Counted from the first letter of the stretch, positions 16,109 to 23,745 are shown. The stretch: DNA of 29,735 nt from Candidatus Helarchaeota archaeon (GCA_016840125.1 JAEOSY010000546.1:1-29735); one strand, 5' to 3'. A program made the numbers and translations. Notes: a model not told the origin generated them from the letters alone.

Positions 16109-17332
16109 TCAGCCAGTTAGGGTCCAGCTCCAGAATTTGGAGATGTTTTTAAATCGCCATGGCTGAACATATCTGATTTTACCAACAGCTACGCTGAGGT
16201 CCTTGATTACAAACTGGGAACTTTCCATAGCAACCATTTTTCCGTACTTCCCTTCTTGTATTAATTGCAAGAGATGAATCCCATAATTGATCGACATATA
16301 AGCGTCAAAAGCGCTGGTTGCGGTGGTGCGGGATAGATATCCAGTTTGTATTGCGCGAGTTCGTATGCCAAGTTTTTCTGCAATGTAATCGGCGACAATT
16401 TTTCCAACTCCGAGTTTATCTAGGCGAACGTGTCCAAATTCGTCTTTTGGTATCTCTTTTGATTCCTTTATGATAGTTTTTTCGAGTATTTCATCGGTGT
16501 AGCCTTCTGCAACACAAATAATAGTATACCTTTTACCACGGTTAATTCTATGTTTTACTATCTCAGTAACTGAATCAATATTAAATTCCATGTTGCGATA
16601 TTCTTCAAGTTCCGGATAGAGATCTTTATCTTCAACTTTGGCGCGGTAAAGTTCTGGGATTAGGATTGCATGAGCGCCCCCAGCAGCGCCTCCTTCTAGC
16701 GCGATCCAGCCCGCCCGCCGTCCCATGGCTTCTACCACAATGACGCCATTGGTAGATTTTGCATCGTACATCAATGCTCGTATAAATTGTGCGACGGCAT
16801 TGATCGCGGAATCAAACCCAAAACAATAATCAGTTCCCATAACATCGTTATCGATAGTCTTTGGTGCGCCCACAACATTTACGCCATGCTTGTGAAGCTC
16901 ATTTGCAACAGCAAGTGTGTCATCGCCACCCAAGCATGCTAAGGCTTTTAAATCTAATTCTTCTACAACTTGTTTAGCCCTTTTGATCCCTCCTTCAATT
17001 TTCATTAAGTTTGTTCTAGAATTTCGTAAAATCGAGCCTGGACGATCGATGATTCCAGATACCCCCATTACGTTAATATTATTTATGGATGAAATGTGAG
17101 TTCTATTCGGGTCGAGTGCTTCGGGGACTAAAATAGAAAAATTTCGTTCTAAAACGCCTAAGTATCCATCATGAAACCCAATAACTCCTATATTATTTTC
17201 ATACGCAGCATAGACAAAGGCTTGTATTGTTGCATTTAAACCGGGCGCTGGTCCGCCGGCGGTCAAGATACCAACATAATCATTGAGTTTGAAATTCATA
17301 ATTTGTTTTGGTAGTTCAGACATTTCAGGCAT
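16109..17332 (-). CDS. 6-phosphofructokinase, PfkA family, PPi-type active-site residues
   Basis: The 407-aa product has the PfkA phosphate-binding loop (ILTAGGPAPGLN), the GGDDT motif at 135-139, PKTIDND at 157-163 with the catalytic Asp161, then GFDSA and EAMGRRAGW (MGR at 203-205). The pair Asp138 (in GGDD, where ATP enzymes carry Gly in GGDG) and Lys158 (PKT, where ATP enzymes carry Gly in PGT) is the accepted signature of pyrophosphate-dependent enzymes. The reaction would thus be reversible phosphorylation of fructose 6-phosphate using PPi. Met4 (MSELPKQ, 17323) is the better start, since AGGAAGG sits ~10 nt before it but almost touches Met1. It is divergent from the class II aldolase gene, giving a glycolytic pair. 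Confidence 0.87.
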   Translation of the reverse strand: MPEMSELPKQIMNFKLNDYVGILTAGGPAPGLNATIQAFVYAAYENNIGVIGFHDGYLGVLERNFSILVPEALDPNRTHISSINNINVMGVSGIIDRPGSILRNSRTNLMKIEGGIKRAKQVVEELDLKALACLGGDDTLAVANELHKHGVNVVGAPKTIDNDVMGTDYCFGFDSAINAVAQFIRALMYDAKSTNGVIVVEAMGRRAGWIALEGGAAGGAHAILIPELYRAKVEDKDLYPELEEYRNMEFNIDSVTEIVKHRINRGKRYTIICVAEGYTDEILEKTIIKESKEIPKDEFGHVRLDKLGVGKIVADYIAEKLGIRTRAIQTGYLSRTTATSAFDAYMSINYGIHLLQLIQEGKYGKMVAMESSQFVIKDLSVAVGKIRYVQPWRFKNISKFWSWTLTG

Positions 17333-17489
17333 TCCTTCCTATGAAAGACGTGAAAAATTGATCGATCTCACATTTATTGATTTTCCTATAAAAGAAGTTC
17401 TCCTAAATTTGAAAGCGACTGTACGTAAGTTAAAAAAAGGAAATGAACATAGGGATAATTAAATTTCCAAAGCAAATGGTGGTTTTTAA

Positions 17490-18620
17490 ATGGGAAAAGA
17501 ATTCGAGCCGCTTCCGGGATCTATGGTTTTTAATGCTCTAAAAGATGAGGCTCTAATAATTCTAGCGGTAAATCCGCGAATAAATATTGGAGTCTTAGAT
17601 GGAATCTTTGCGGCAGCAAAATCATTGAATTCGGTAGTCATTTTTGAATTAGCTAAATCTGAATCCAATTTAGAGGGAGGGTATTCTGGATTAACTCCAT
17701 CTAAGTTTGCAAAAAATGTGAAAACTGCTGCTGAGAAGGCAGATTATCCATGGTATGTCTTACATGCTGACCATTTAACAATAAAGAAAGATTCGCCCGA
17801 AGAAATCTCAGAAGTAAAGGAGCTTATCCTCGCTCAAATTAAAGCGGGCTTTTCTAGTTATGCAATTGACGGATCTTTTCTTTTTAATTTAGAGGGGAGA
17901 ACGGAACTGGAACAACTTCAAAAAAATATTGATATTACAACAGAGATTGCCCATTTTATAAGAGAGGAGATGAAGGGGAAAGAATTCGGTTTGGAAGTCG
18001 AAGTGGGGGAAATAGGAAAGAAAGATCAAGAGGGTTTCGTCTTTACAACAGTGGCAGAAGCTAAAACCTTTATCGAAGCTTTAAAAAAGAATGATGTGTT
18101 TCCCCATTATTTGGCAATCGCAAATGGTTCAACACATGGTAATATCTTTAATAGTTCTGGTAAACCTATTGAACAAATCTCAATAAATATTCCCCAAACG
18201 ATTGCGATAGCAGAGGCAATCAAGCCACTTAATGTTCGTCTTGCACAACATGGTATCACGGGCACTCCTCTCGAATTAATTGAAGAACATTTTCCAAGAG
18301 GGTTAATCCTTAAAGGAAATGTGGGAACGCATTGGATGAACATTGTTTGGGACGTTTTGAAAACATCTGAACCTGATCTCTATAATAAAATCTGGAACTG
18401 GACTATTGAAACTTTTAAACCAAAAAACGTTGGAAAACCTGACATTCAAATTTTCGGAAGAAATTCAAAGTATGCCGTTATAAATCATTTCGATGAAATA
18501 TATCAGATCAGTAATGAAACCGTTAAGAAATTACAGGTAAAAGCTCAAGAAGAAGCAATTAAATTCATAAGGGCATTTAATACTCAAAATTCTGTAGATC
18601 TCATAAAGAAAACTCTTTAA
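17490..18620 (+). CDS. Class II (metal-dependent) fructose/tagatose-bisphosphate aldolase-like protein
   Basis: The 376-aa TIM-barrel protein has the class II aldolase metal ligands in order. HADH lies at 92-95 (family HxDH), EVEVGEIG at 170-177 (Glu ligand), GSTHG at 213-217 (family GNxHG, His216), and LAQHGITGTP at 251-260 (family LHGGSGxP, His254). The expected reaction is reversible cleavage of fructose 1,6-bisphosphate to triose phosphates. It is longer than the usual ~285-aa GatY/KbaY type, with a C-terminal extension (~300-376). It is divergent from phosphofructokinase across 157 bp; CCTATAAAAG near 17387 may be its TATA box. The variant final loop (HGITGTP rather than HGGSGxP) leaves the precise substrate uncertain. 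Confidence 0.82.
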   Translation: MGKEFEPLPGSMVFNALKDEALIILAVNPRINIGVLDGIFAAAKSLNSVVIFELAKSESNLEGGYSGLTPSKFAKNVKTAAEKADYPWYVLHADHLTIKKDSPEEISEVKELILAQIKAGFSSYAIDGSFLFNLEGRTELEQLQKNIDITTEIAHFIREEMKGKEFGLEVEVGEIGKKDQEGFVFTTVAEAKTFIEALKKNDVFPHYLAIANGSTHGNIFNSSGKPIEQISINIPQTIAIAEAIKPLNVRLAQHGITGTPLELIEEHFPRGLILKGNVGTHWMNIVWDVLKTSEPDLYNKIWNWTIETFKPKNVGKPDIQIFGRNSKYAVINHFDEIYQISNETVKKLQVKAQEEAIKFIRAFNTQNSVDLIKKTL

Positions 18621-18635
18621 TTTCCTAAGTATTCT

Positions 18636-18659
18636 CCTTTTTTTATATTGTTTTTTTTT
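18636..18659 (+). terminator. Oligo-T archaeal-type terminator after the aldolase gene
   Basis: Two T-runs (7 and 9 T on the coding strand) lie 16-40 bp past the aldolase stop codon with no stem needed, as is usual for archaeal intrinsic termination. Confidence 0.5.
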
Positions 18660-18670
18660 CCACTAAATCA

Positions 18671-18680
18671 TTATATAAAT
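18671..18680 (+). promoter_or_regulatory. TATA-like box upstream of the coiled-coil/proline-rich gene
   Basis: TTATATAAAT lies about 110 bp before the ATG of the next gene, which predicts transcription starting near 18700 and a leader of about 80 nt. The leader carries a 22-codon reading frame (18724-18792) that overlaps the main start codon. Confidence 0.45.
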
Positions 18681-18780
18681 TTAAATAAAGGGATAGACTG
18701 AATTGGTATGAGAAGAAAGATAGAATGGCTCTAATGAAATTGAAGAATTACATTGAAAAATTTAGGATTTGGGAAGAGAA

Positions 18781-19599
18781 ATGGAAAAATTAAACATTCT
18801 GGATATTCTTTTAACTTATAAGAATGATTCGGATAAAATCGCAATCTTAGGGAAAGCTCTAGAGATGATACTTGATTACACAGATAAAATTGAAACTGCG
18901 ATTCGCACACTGGACAAAAATATCCATACTATTGCAGCAGCTATAACTACAATAGATGGAGAAGTTAAGAGAATAAACGGGGAATTAGTCAATTTGACAA
19001 AATCAGTCACTTTAAATTTTTCTAGATTAGAAGATTCCGTTGATACTGTGACTAGAACTCCTGTTGCCCCCCAAGTTAGTGCACCTGCTACGACTCCTCA
19101 AGTTGCTGCATATTCTTCACCCCCTGCTAGGCAAAGAACTAGCATAGTTGAAGAAAGTTTGATGAAACCATCTCAAATTGGAAAATCTTTAGAAGCCTCA
19201 CCCCTAGGATCATCACCATTAGGGGGAGGGATGAGTATCCGGAGCGCAATGATGGCTGAGATTAAACAACGTATAGGAGGAGGTACGCAAGCGAGTGGAG
19301 CTGCACCCCAAAAAAGTGAAATTGGTGGAGGCTATGTTCCTAAGATTCATCAACCAAGAGAAGCAAAAGCCATTAAAGGTGGATTAGTAAGTAAAATGAA
19401 TAAGTTATTGGATTCCAAATTCCAAAAAATGGGAGGGGGAGCCCCTAGTGGTCCACCAGGTGCACCCCCAAGAGGTCCGCCATCTGCAAGAGCCCCTCCC
19501 TCAAAAAAAGACGATAAAAAAAAGAAGAAAAAGGGTAAGGGCAAAACTGACTCCCAATTAAGTGATCTTGAGAGAAAAATCCGTGAAAAATTAGGTTGA
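18781..19599 (+). CDS. Coiled-coil, proline-rich protein with WH2-like motif
   Basis: The 272-aa product is taken from the ATG at 18781 (GGAAGAG just upstream); an in-frame TTG at 18769 adds 4 residues. Residues ~1-90 are coiled coil (IETAIRTLDKNIHTIAAAI). A Pro/Ala/Ser linker follows. Then IRSAMMAEIKQRIGGG at ~153-168 resembles an actin-binding WH2 helix (R-x-A-L-L-x-x-I). GGLVSKMNKLLDSKFQKM follows, then a short proline-rich patch (GPPGAPPRGPPSARAPP), a lysine block and the ending SQLSDLERKIREKLG. No homologue is recognised with confidence. The layout recalls eukaryotic nucleation-promoting-factor or WASH-subunit-like proteins, but the order of WH2-like and proline-rich parts is reversed, so the role is inference. 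A diverged copy of its 3' end exists at 20771-20878. Confidence 0.6.
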   Translation: MEKLNILDILLTYKNDSDKIAILGKALEMILDYTDKIETAIRTLDKNIHTIAAAITTIDGEVKRINGELVNLTKSVTLNFSRLEDSVDTVTRTPVAPQVSAPATTPQVAAYSSPPARQRTSIVEESLMKPSQIGKSLEASPLGSSPLGGGMSIRSAMMAEIKQRIGGGTQASGAAPQKSEIGGGYVPKIHQPREAKAIKGGLVSKMNKLLDSKFQKMGGGAPSGPPGAPPRGPPSARAPPSKKDDKKKKKKGKGKTDSQLSDLERKIREKLG

Positions 19600-19802
19600 T
19601 CCTTTTTTCAACGAATTTTAAATTCAACAATTTTTGATGAATTTTTTATATTTTTTATAGAAATCGAAACAGGTATTTTAAAAAAAGCCAGTTTGAAGAA
19701 GTTTGTTTTAAAAAAAGAGTGGATAATCTATTTATTTTTATAAAAAAGAATTATAATTAACAATGAGTAATTTTTACCAAATTATATCATGGATGGATAA
19801 AA

Positions 19803-20111
19803 ATGGGAACGGCAAAGTCCTTTAAAAAAGTCCTTCGGGAATATGGGTTTTATTTGGTTAGAAATGGAAAAAGTGTGCAATTTATTAAACATGATGCCAA
19901 GTTAGGAGGAGTGTACGCTGATGTAAGCGAAGAAACAGTGATAAAAGTACAAGATGCAGGTTTTACAAGAACTTTTCATAATCGAAAGGAATTACACAAG
20001 TTTCTGAAAAATTTAGAACACAATTTGACCTTTGTTTCTCCGAGCATGGTACGTATTTTAGAACGAAACCAAATTAAAGATCTTTTAGAAAAGATTACTC
20101 CCCAGAACTAA
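19803..20111 (+). CDS. Hypothetical protein, 102 aa
   Basis: The 102-aa product has an ATG start after a TGGATGGATAAAA leader. It looks like a small alpha/beta protein: FKKVLREYGFYLVRNGKSVQFIKH, then VYADVSEETVIKVQDAGFTRTFHNRKELHKFLKNL, and a basic C-terminus. I do not recognise the family. It is basic and compact, so binding to nucleic acid is possible but unsupported. It converges with the eL33 gene, and a 12-T run at 20113-20124 right after its stop is its likely terminator. Confidence 0.6.
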   Translation: MGTAKSFKKVLREYGFYLVRNGKSVQFIKHDAKLGGVYADVSEETVIKVQDAGFTRTFHNRKELHKFLKNLEHNLTFVSPSMVRILERNQIKDLLEKITPQN

Positions 20112-20122
20112 CTTTTTTTTTT

Positions 20123-20407
20123 TTAACGAATTTTTACAGGCTGACCGATAGCTTGACCTGGTAGCCCCTTTTTGAAAATTGCCCGAACTACTCCATTTTT
20201 CCCATGCAATGCAACAATTTTCCCCGTTAGAATTTTCCCAGCTGGTGAAGTCCATTCTACAACCCGTCCAATCAGCTGTGCAGCCTCTTGATATGTTATT
20301 TGAAAATTCAATAAAATATGCTTTGTATTTTGGGTATGCCGTCCTCTTCTATAATTTGCGATTACGCCAGTTTTTCCTTTAATGATACTGATTGCCAAAA
20401 CAAACAC
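20123..20407 (-). CDS. rpl35ae: Ribosomal protein eL33 (L35Ae)
   Basis: The 94-aa product matches the eL33/L35Ae family across its length. GVIANYRRGRHTQNTKHILL (family NYxRGxxxQ) is followed by YQEAAQLIGRVVEWTSPAGKILTGKIVALHGKNGVVRAIFKKGLPGQAIG, which carries the conserved GR-x-V-x-W, GKI-x-x-x-HG-x-x-G-x-VRA-x-F and KGLPGQAxG elements. It is a component of the large subunit shared by eukaryotes and some archaea, absent in bacteria. The start is GTG at 20407, or TTG at 20398 giving MAISIIKGK. It is monocistronic, separated from the neighbouring proline-rich-gene fragments by a ~120-bp AT-rich gap. Confidence 0.93.
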   Translation of the reverse strand: MFVLAISIIKGKTGVIANYRRGRHTQNTKHILLNFQITYQEAAQLIGRVVEWTSPAGKILTGKIVALHGKNGVVRAIFKKGLPGQAIGQPVKIR

Positions 20408-20528
20408 GACCTGTCTGGTAGATCTTTTAAACTTTAAAACTAGACTATTCTTAAAAATCTTTTCTCACATGATTTATCATTTTTCATGAAAAAACTTCCA
20501 CAAACTAAAAAATCCCCTAAACTCGATG

Positions 20529-20771
20529 ACGTGTACTGGCAAGATTGACTACGTTGTAGGATGATAGATTATAGTTACGCCGAGAGAGGGAAAGATTTTA
20601 ACCCGATTTGGTGACAGATTGTTTATTTTTATGCACATAGACTTTAAACCAAGGATCTCGTAATTTACCTTCGGGACGTTTAAGAAGCTCTTTAACCATA
20701 TTCTTTTTCTTTTTATCCGGGAGGTAAGGGAGTTCTTGTTTGATACGCGCAAGGATTTCCACCTTTTCATC
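20529..20771 (-). repeat. 243-bp duplication, copy 1
   Basis: This stretch matches 22083-22325 with about five mismatches over 243 bp, in the same orientation. It covers the last ~58 codons of the 395-aa proline-rich membrane protein and about 69 bp of its downstream DNA. Weaker similarity continues ~20 bp further left. The right end is abrupt at 20771, where sequence related to the other proline-rich gene begins. Confidence 0.9.
20598..20771 (-). pseudogene. 3' fragment of the proline-rich membrane protein gene
   Basis: The frame encodes EILARIKQELPYLPDKKKKN and continues to VYHKN-type residues and the shared ending VTKSG, nearly identical to the C-terminus of the 395-aa protein at 22152-23339. 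The membrane anchor and proline-rich body are missing. A 62-codon frame could start at a chance ATG in the adjoining sequence (MVARLDEK), but those first residues come from the antisense of the neighbouring fragment. It is a recent truncated duplicate. Confidence 0.8.
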
Positions 20772-20878
20772 CAAGCGCGCCACCATCTAAGAAAGATGAT
20801 AAGAAAAATAAAAAGAAAGACAAAGTTGACTCTCAACTCAGTGATCTCGAACAAAAAATTAAAGAAAAATTAGGGTAA
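20771..20878 (+). pseudogene. 3' fragment of a paralogue of the coiled-coil/proline-rich gene
   Basis: The frame reads PSAPPSKKDDKKNKKKDK then VDSQLSDLEQKIKEKLG and stop. It parallels the end of the 18781-19599 product (APPSKKDDKKKKKK...TDSQLSDLERKIREKLG). Most synonymous positions differ, so this is an older paralogue rather than a recent copy. It has no start and no 5' part. The fragment begins exactly where the 243-bp duplication ends. Confidence 0.8.
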
Positions 20879-20898
20879 TTCATGTATTTAAATAGTCT

Positions 20899-21891
20899 TT
20901 ATGTTTTTTGACATAAAATAAACTGACGAGTCCCTAACCACTTTATAACTGGAACATTTAGTAAAATAATTTTCTCCATAGCTTGTAAAAAGCGATAGAA
21001 AATTTTGCCAGATTCAGAAAAGCCCAACTTCTCGAGGAGAGAAAAGAACCTCCATGCGATGCGCAGCGGATTACTTACAAACCATAGTCTAGATGTGTGA
21101 TGAATCACTGAAAATCCTGCTTTTCTGGCCCAATCCCTTAATACAGCAGGACGCAATCCTGGATGCCAACTAAGAGCCTCTTTCCAATAGTTATGAGCAT
21201 ATATCGCTTTATAAACTCGCCGATACCACTTCTTAGGATGTTTTAGATATTTAAAAAGACGGAGATATGTATGGGGAAAATAATGGATGGAGACACACGG
21301 TGTTGAAAGTGATAAATATCCCCCCTTCTTACAAATTCTATAAATTTCACGTAAATAAGATATAGGATGTTCTAAATGTTCCAGAATTTCACTACTAATT
21401 ATAATATCTACGGAATTACTGGCAAATGGAACGTTCATCACATTATCTTTAATTAATGTCCATGGGAATTTTTTATGAAAATTCTTTTGAGCGATTTTTA
21501 AAGAAGGCTTATCCAGATCTATCCCAAAAAAAGCCTTAATTTTAGAATTAGGCAACGCATTAACATAGGGAATTTGACCGCAGCCCATATCCACTATAAT
21601 CGAATCATCCAAATAAGGTTTAATTGATTGAACATGATAATCAGTGAATTTTACTCCATTCCATCGCGCGTAAAAATCTACATCACTTTTTATGAATTTC
21701 CCATAGAATTTACGCTCTTTTATCAGTTCATGAATATCCAATAATTTACCAGCAGGTCTAAGATCCACCCCCTCTTCGCTTTCCATGATAACTATTCCAT
21801 TTTGAATTGGATAGTCCTGTCCGCAGTTATTGCAATGGTATTGATTAGTCTGCTTTTGTAAAATATTATGACATTGTTTACAATTAATCAT
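20899..21891 (-). CDS. SAM methyltransferase with N-terminal Trm112-like zinc ribbon
   Basis: The 330-aa protein opens with a zinc ribbon (Cys4, Cys7, Cys20, Cys23: MINCKQC...YHCNNCGQDYPIQNGI), the usual Trm112/Trm112p-like start of such enzymes. A class I methyltransferase domain follows: motif I IIVDMGCGQIPY (98-109), FFGIDLDKPSLKIAQ, NVPFASNSVDIIISSEILEHLEHP (motif IV and the EILEH phrase of Methyltransf_11), then REIYRICKKGGYLSLSTP. The C-terminal ~120 residues are basic and aromatic with HPGLRPAVLRDWARKAGF and a hydrophobic end (NVPVIKWLGTRQFILC). The substrate is unknown; small molecules, quinones or lipids are typical of this type. It stands alone on this strand between the duplicated elements. 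Confidence 0.82.
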   Translation of the reverse strand: MINCKQCHNILQKQTNQYHCNNCGQDYPIQNGIVIMESEEGVDLRPAGKLLDIHELIKERKFYGKFIKSDVDFYARWNGVKFTDYHVQSIKPYLDDSIIVDMGCGQIPYVNALPNSKIKAFFGIDLDKPSLKIAQKNFHKKFPWTLIKDNVMNVPFASNSVDIIISSEILEHLEHPISYLREIYRICKKGGYLSLSTPCVSIHYFPHTYLRLFKYLKHPKKWYRRVYKAIYAHNYWKEALSWHPGLRPAVLRDWARKAGFSVIHHTSRLWFVSNPLRIAWRFFSLLEKLGFSESGKIFYRFLQAMEKIILLNVPVIKWLGTRQFILCQKT

Positions 21892-22082
21892 CTATGGCAG
21901 AATCCTTTTTTTCACTTGAGATAATTAGGAGAATCATAAAATACTTTTGAATTCTACAACTCTCTTCTTTTTAATTTATAAGAACTGATTTCAGAAATAA
22001 ATATTTTTCACTTTTTTTTAAAAGTTAATTCACTTTTGAAGAATTTTGGTAAAAACCAAAAAAATTTCCTCGAAGCTCAATA

Positions 22083-22325
22083 ACGTGTACTGGCAAGATT
22101 GACTACGTTGTAGGATGATAGATTATAGTTACGCCGAGAGAGGGAAAGATTTTAACCCGATTTGGTGACATATTGTTTATTTTTATGCACATAGACTTTA
22201 AACCAAGTCTCTCGTAATTTACCTTCGGGACGTTTAAGAAGCTCTTTAACAATATTCTTTTTCTTTTTATCCGGGAGGTAAGGGAGTTCTTGTTTGATAC
22301 GCGCAAGGATTTCCGCCTTTTCATC
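22083..22325 (-). repeat. 243-bp duplication, copy 2 (source copy)
   Basis: This is the copy attached to the intact proline-rich membrane protein gene. It includes the gene's last codons and ~69 bp downstream (ACGTGTACTGGCAAGATTGA and onward), which are preserved in copy 1 at 20529-20771. Confidence 0.9.
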
Positions 22326-23339
22326 TTTCTTGGAAGTTTTCTTTTTCTTTTTATCCGTTTTTATTTCAGGTTCAGATGGGATAAATGTTTCCACACCCTG
22401 AATTAGGGGTTCTTCCATCGAATCCAAGATCTCAACGTCATCAACTGGATTTATAGAAGGAACTTCAGGGCCATCCACGGGGAATGCCATGGGTGGTGGC
22501 GTAGTTGTTGTGAAGGGTGCTGCGGAGGGAACTGTAGGCAATGGGGCTGCAGCGGGGGGCGCACGTGGCGGAGATGGAACGGCGACGGGCGGTCCAACTG
22601 GAGCTGCGCTTGTGGGTGCCATTGAGGGTGCCCGTGGCGGAGATGGAACGGCGACGGGCGGTCCAACTGGAGCTGCGCTTGTGGGTGCCATTGGGGGTGC
22701 TCGTGGCGAGGAAGGGACTGCTATCGGAGGATTTATTGGAGGTGCACTAGGTGGAGCTGATGTTGCAGATGGTGGTCCCATTGATGACACTCTAGGGGGA
22801 GGTGCAACTTTTATTGGCGGAGGAGAAGTGGAGACGAGTTCGGGAGCACCTTCACCCTTGAACTTGGCTAGGCGAGCTAGAATTTCCTCACCTTCCTCCA
22901 TTAATGATTTCGGTGGAGCACCTACTGCTTGAGGGACCGCTGCGATGATTTCAGCTTCTGGCGCACCACCAGAAGTTGTCAGATTATAGGGGCCAACCAG
23001 AAGTTGTTGTATAAAAGCATTAATCTCGTCCTGAGAAGCGCTCAGATCAGCTTTTACTTCCTGCCCTAATTGCCGACGTATATTATTCGCGCGCTCTTTA
23101 AATTCATCAGAAATTCCCAATTCGCCTAACTTTTCAGAAATTGCAGCGATTTGGTCAAAAGTTTCGATAACTTCGATGAAGTTCTCTCTTTTAAGCAGCT
23201 TTTCAACGTCTTTAAATAATTTATCGCGTTGAGCTTTTAATTCTTTCTTCTCTTTTGGTGAAATATATTTAAAAAAAAGTACCGAACTGAGGTATGCTAT
23301 GATAAATAAACTTAGAAAGATTAAACACTCTTGAATCAA
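22152..23339 (-). CDS. Membrane-anchored proline-rich repeat protein
   Basis: The 395-aa product has one N-terminal membrane helix (IFLSLFIIAYLSSVLFFKYI, ~7-26), which makes it type I/III-anchored with the rest on one side. A helical domain (~33-93) is followed by Pro/Ala-rich low-complexity sequence from ~140 to 300 with a 23-residue repeat containing APTSAAPVGPPVAVPSPPR. Then come an acidic linker, a lysine cluster (DKKKKKTSKKDEK) and a conserved C-terminal block starting EILARIKQELPYLPDKKKKN and ending in VTKSG. No enzyme motif is seen. Proline runs of this type are typical ligands of profilin and SH3-like domains; a membrane-linked actin/profilin role is inference. The C-terminal block is duplicated at 20598-20771, so it may be a distinct domain. 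Confidence 0.7.
   Translation of the reverse strand: MIQECLIFLSLFIIAYLSSVLFFKYISPKEKKELKAQRDKLFKDVEKLLKRENFIEVIETFDQIAAISEKLGELGISDEFKERANNIRRQLGQEVKADLSASQDEINAFIQQLLVGPYNLTTSGGAPEAEIIAAVPQAVGAPPKSLMEEGEEILARLAKFKGEGAPELVSTSPPPIKVAPPPRVSSMGPPSATSAPPSAPPINPPIAVPSSPRAPPMAPTSAAPVGPPVAVPSPPRAPSMAPTSAAPVGPPVAVPSPPRAPPAAAPLPTVPSAAPFTTTTPPPMAFPVDGPEVPSINPVDDVEILDSMEEPLIQGVETFIPSEPEIKTDKKKKKTSKKDEKAEILARIKQELPYLPDKKKKNIVKELLKRPEGKLRETWFKVYVHKNKQYVTKSG
22564..22701. repeat. 69-bp tandem repeat in the proline-rich coding region
   Basis: Two full copies start at 22564 and 22633, each beginning CGTGGCGGAGATGGAACGGC, with a partial third from 22702. The period is 69 bp (23 codons) and the copies are nearly identical, so the array is recent and could vary in copy number between strains. 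It is GC-rich compared with the surrounding sequence. Confidence 0.9.
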
Positions 23340-23509
23340 GTCAGTTCCGCCTAATACACCGTTAAGTTTATAATATTTCTATCAAAACCATCTTTTAAAT
23401 TTTTGTCCAAGAATTGGGATCGATATAGCTCTTTATTTAACTTTTTCAGAAACCAATAAAAGGAATCTTTTTATTTCAACTGAATTTGAATATCCTTGGA
23501 GAAAAAAAA

Positions 23510-23674
23510 ATGGTCAAAAATCGCAAAAAAACATTCATTTGTACTCTTTGTGGGAAGGAATTCCCGAAAAAACAGAATTCACGCATTAAACTCCTGCGGC
23601 GACTCCCTAAAGGAGAAGATGTCTCTTGGATATGTGCAAAATGTGCTAAAGAGAAAGTTCAGATTGTCTCATAA
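23510..23674 (+). CDS. Small zinc-ribbon protein, 54 aa
   Basis: The likely start is ATG at 23510 (GGAG ~9 nt upstream), giving MVKNRKKTFICTLCGKEF and so on; an earlier in-frame TTG at 23486 would add 8 residues. Two CxxC knuckles (CTLC at ~11-14, CAKC near residue 42) are separated by ~27 residues with a basic middle (NSRIKLLRRLPKGED). Four ligands make one zinc site, so it is a zinc ribbon, not a RING. The protein is strongly basic and might bind nucleic acid or a ribosomal or transcription partner. It lies ~600 bp upstream of the ubiquitin-like gene, separated from it by an opposing gene. Confidence 0.65.
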   Translation: MVKNRKKTFICTLCGKEFPKKQNSRIKLLRRLPKGEDVSWICAKCAKEKVQIVS

Positions 23675-23745
23675 AAGGTAAATAAGGATTTCATTTTTTA
23701 AAAAAAAGGAATTTGTTTAGAAATTATGCAAATACGTTCCTTTCT

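Noticed and set aside
20113..20124. The T-run as a terminator for both convergent genes
   Set aside because: It can serve only the plus-strand gene. For eL33 it is transcribed as A and overlaps its stop codon, so it is not listed as bidirectional.
22564..22701. Tandem repeat as a possible CRISPR or minisatellite locus
   Set aside because: The repeats are contiguous, 69 bp (a multiple of 3), GC-rich and inside a reading frame with no spacers; they encode a proline repeat.
22489..22932. A long plus-strand glycine-rich frame (147 codons) opposite the proline-rich gene
   Set aside because: It is the antisense of the proline codons (CCx read as GGx), with no ribosome-binding site. The minus-strand frame has a membrane anchor and conserved C-terminal block and is the real gene.
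23510..23674. Small zinc protein as the small RING-finger (srfp) partner of the ubiquitin cluster
   Set aside because: It has only four cysteines forming one zinc site, whereas a RING needs eight ligands, and it is separated from the cluster by an opposing gene.
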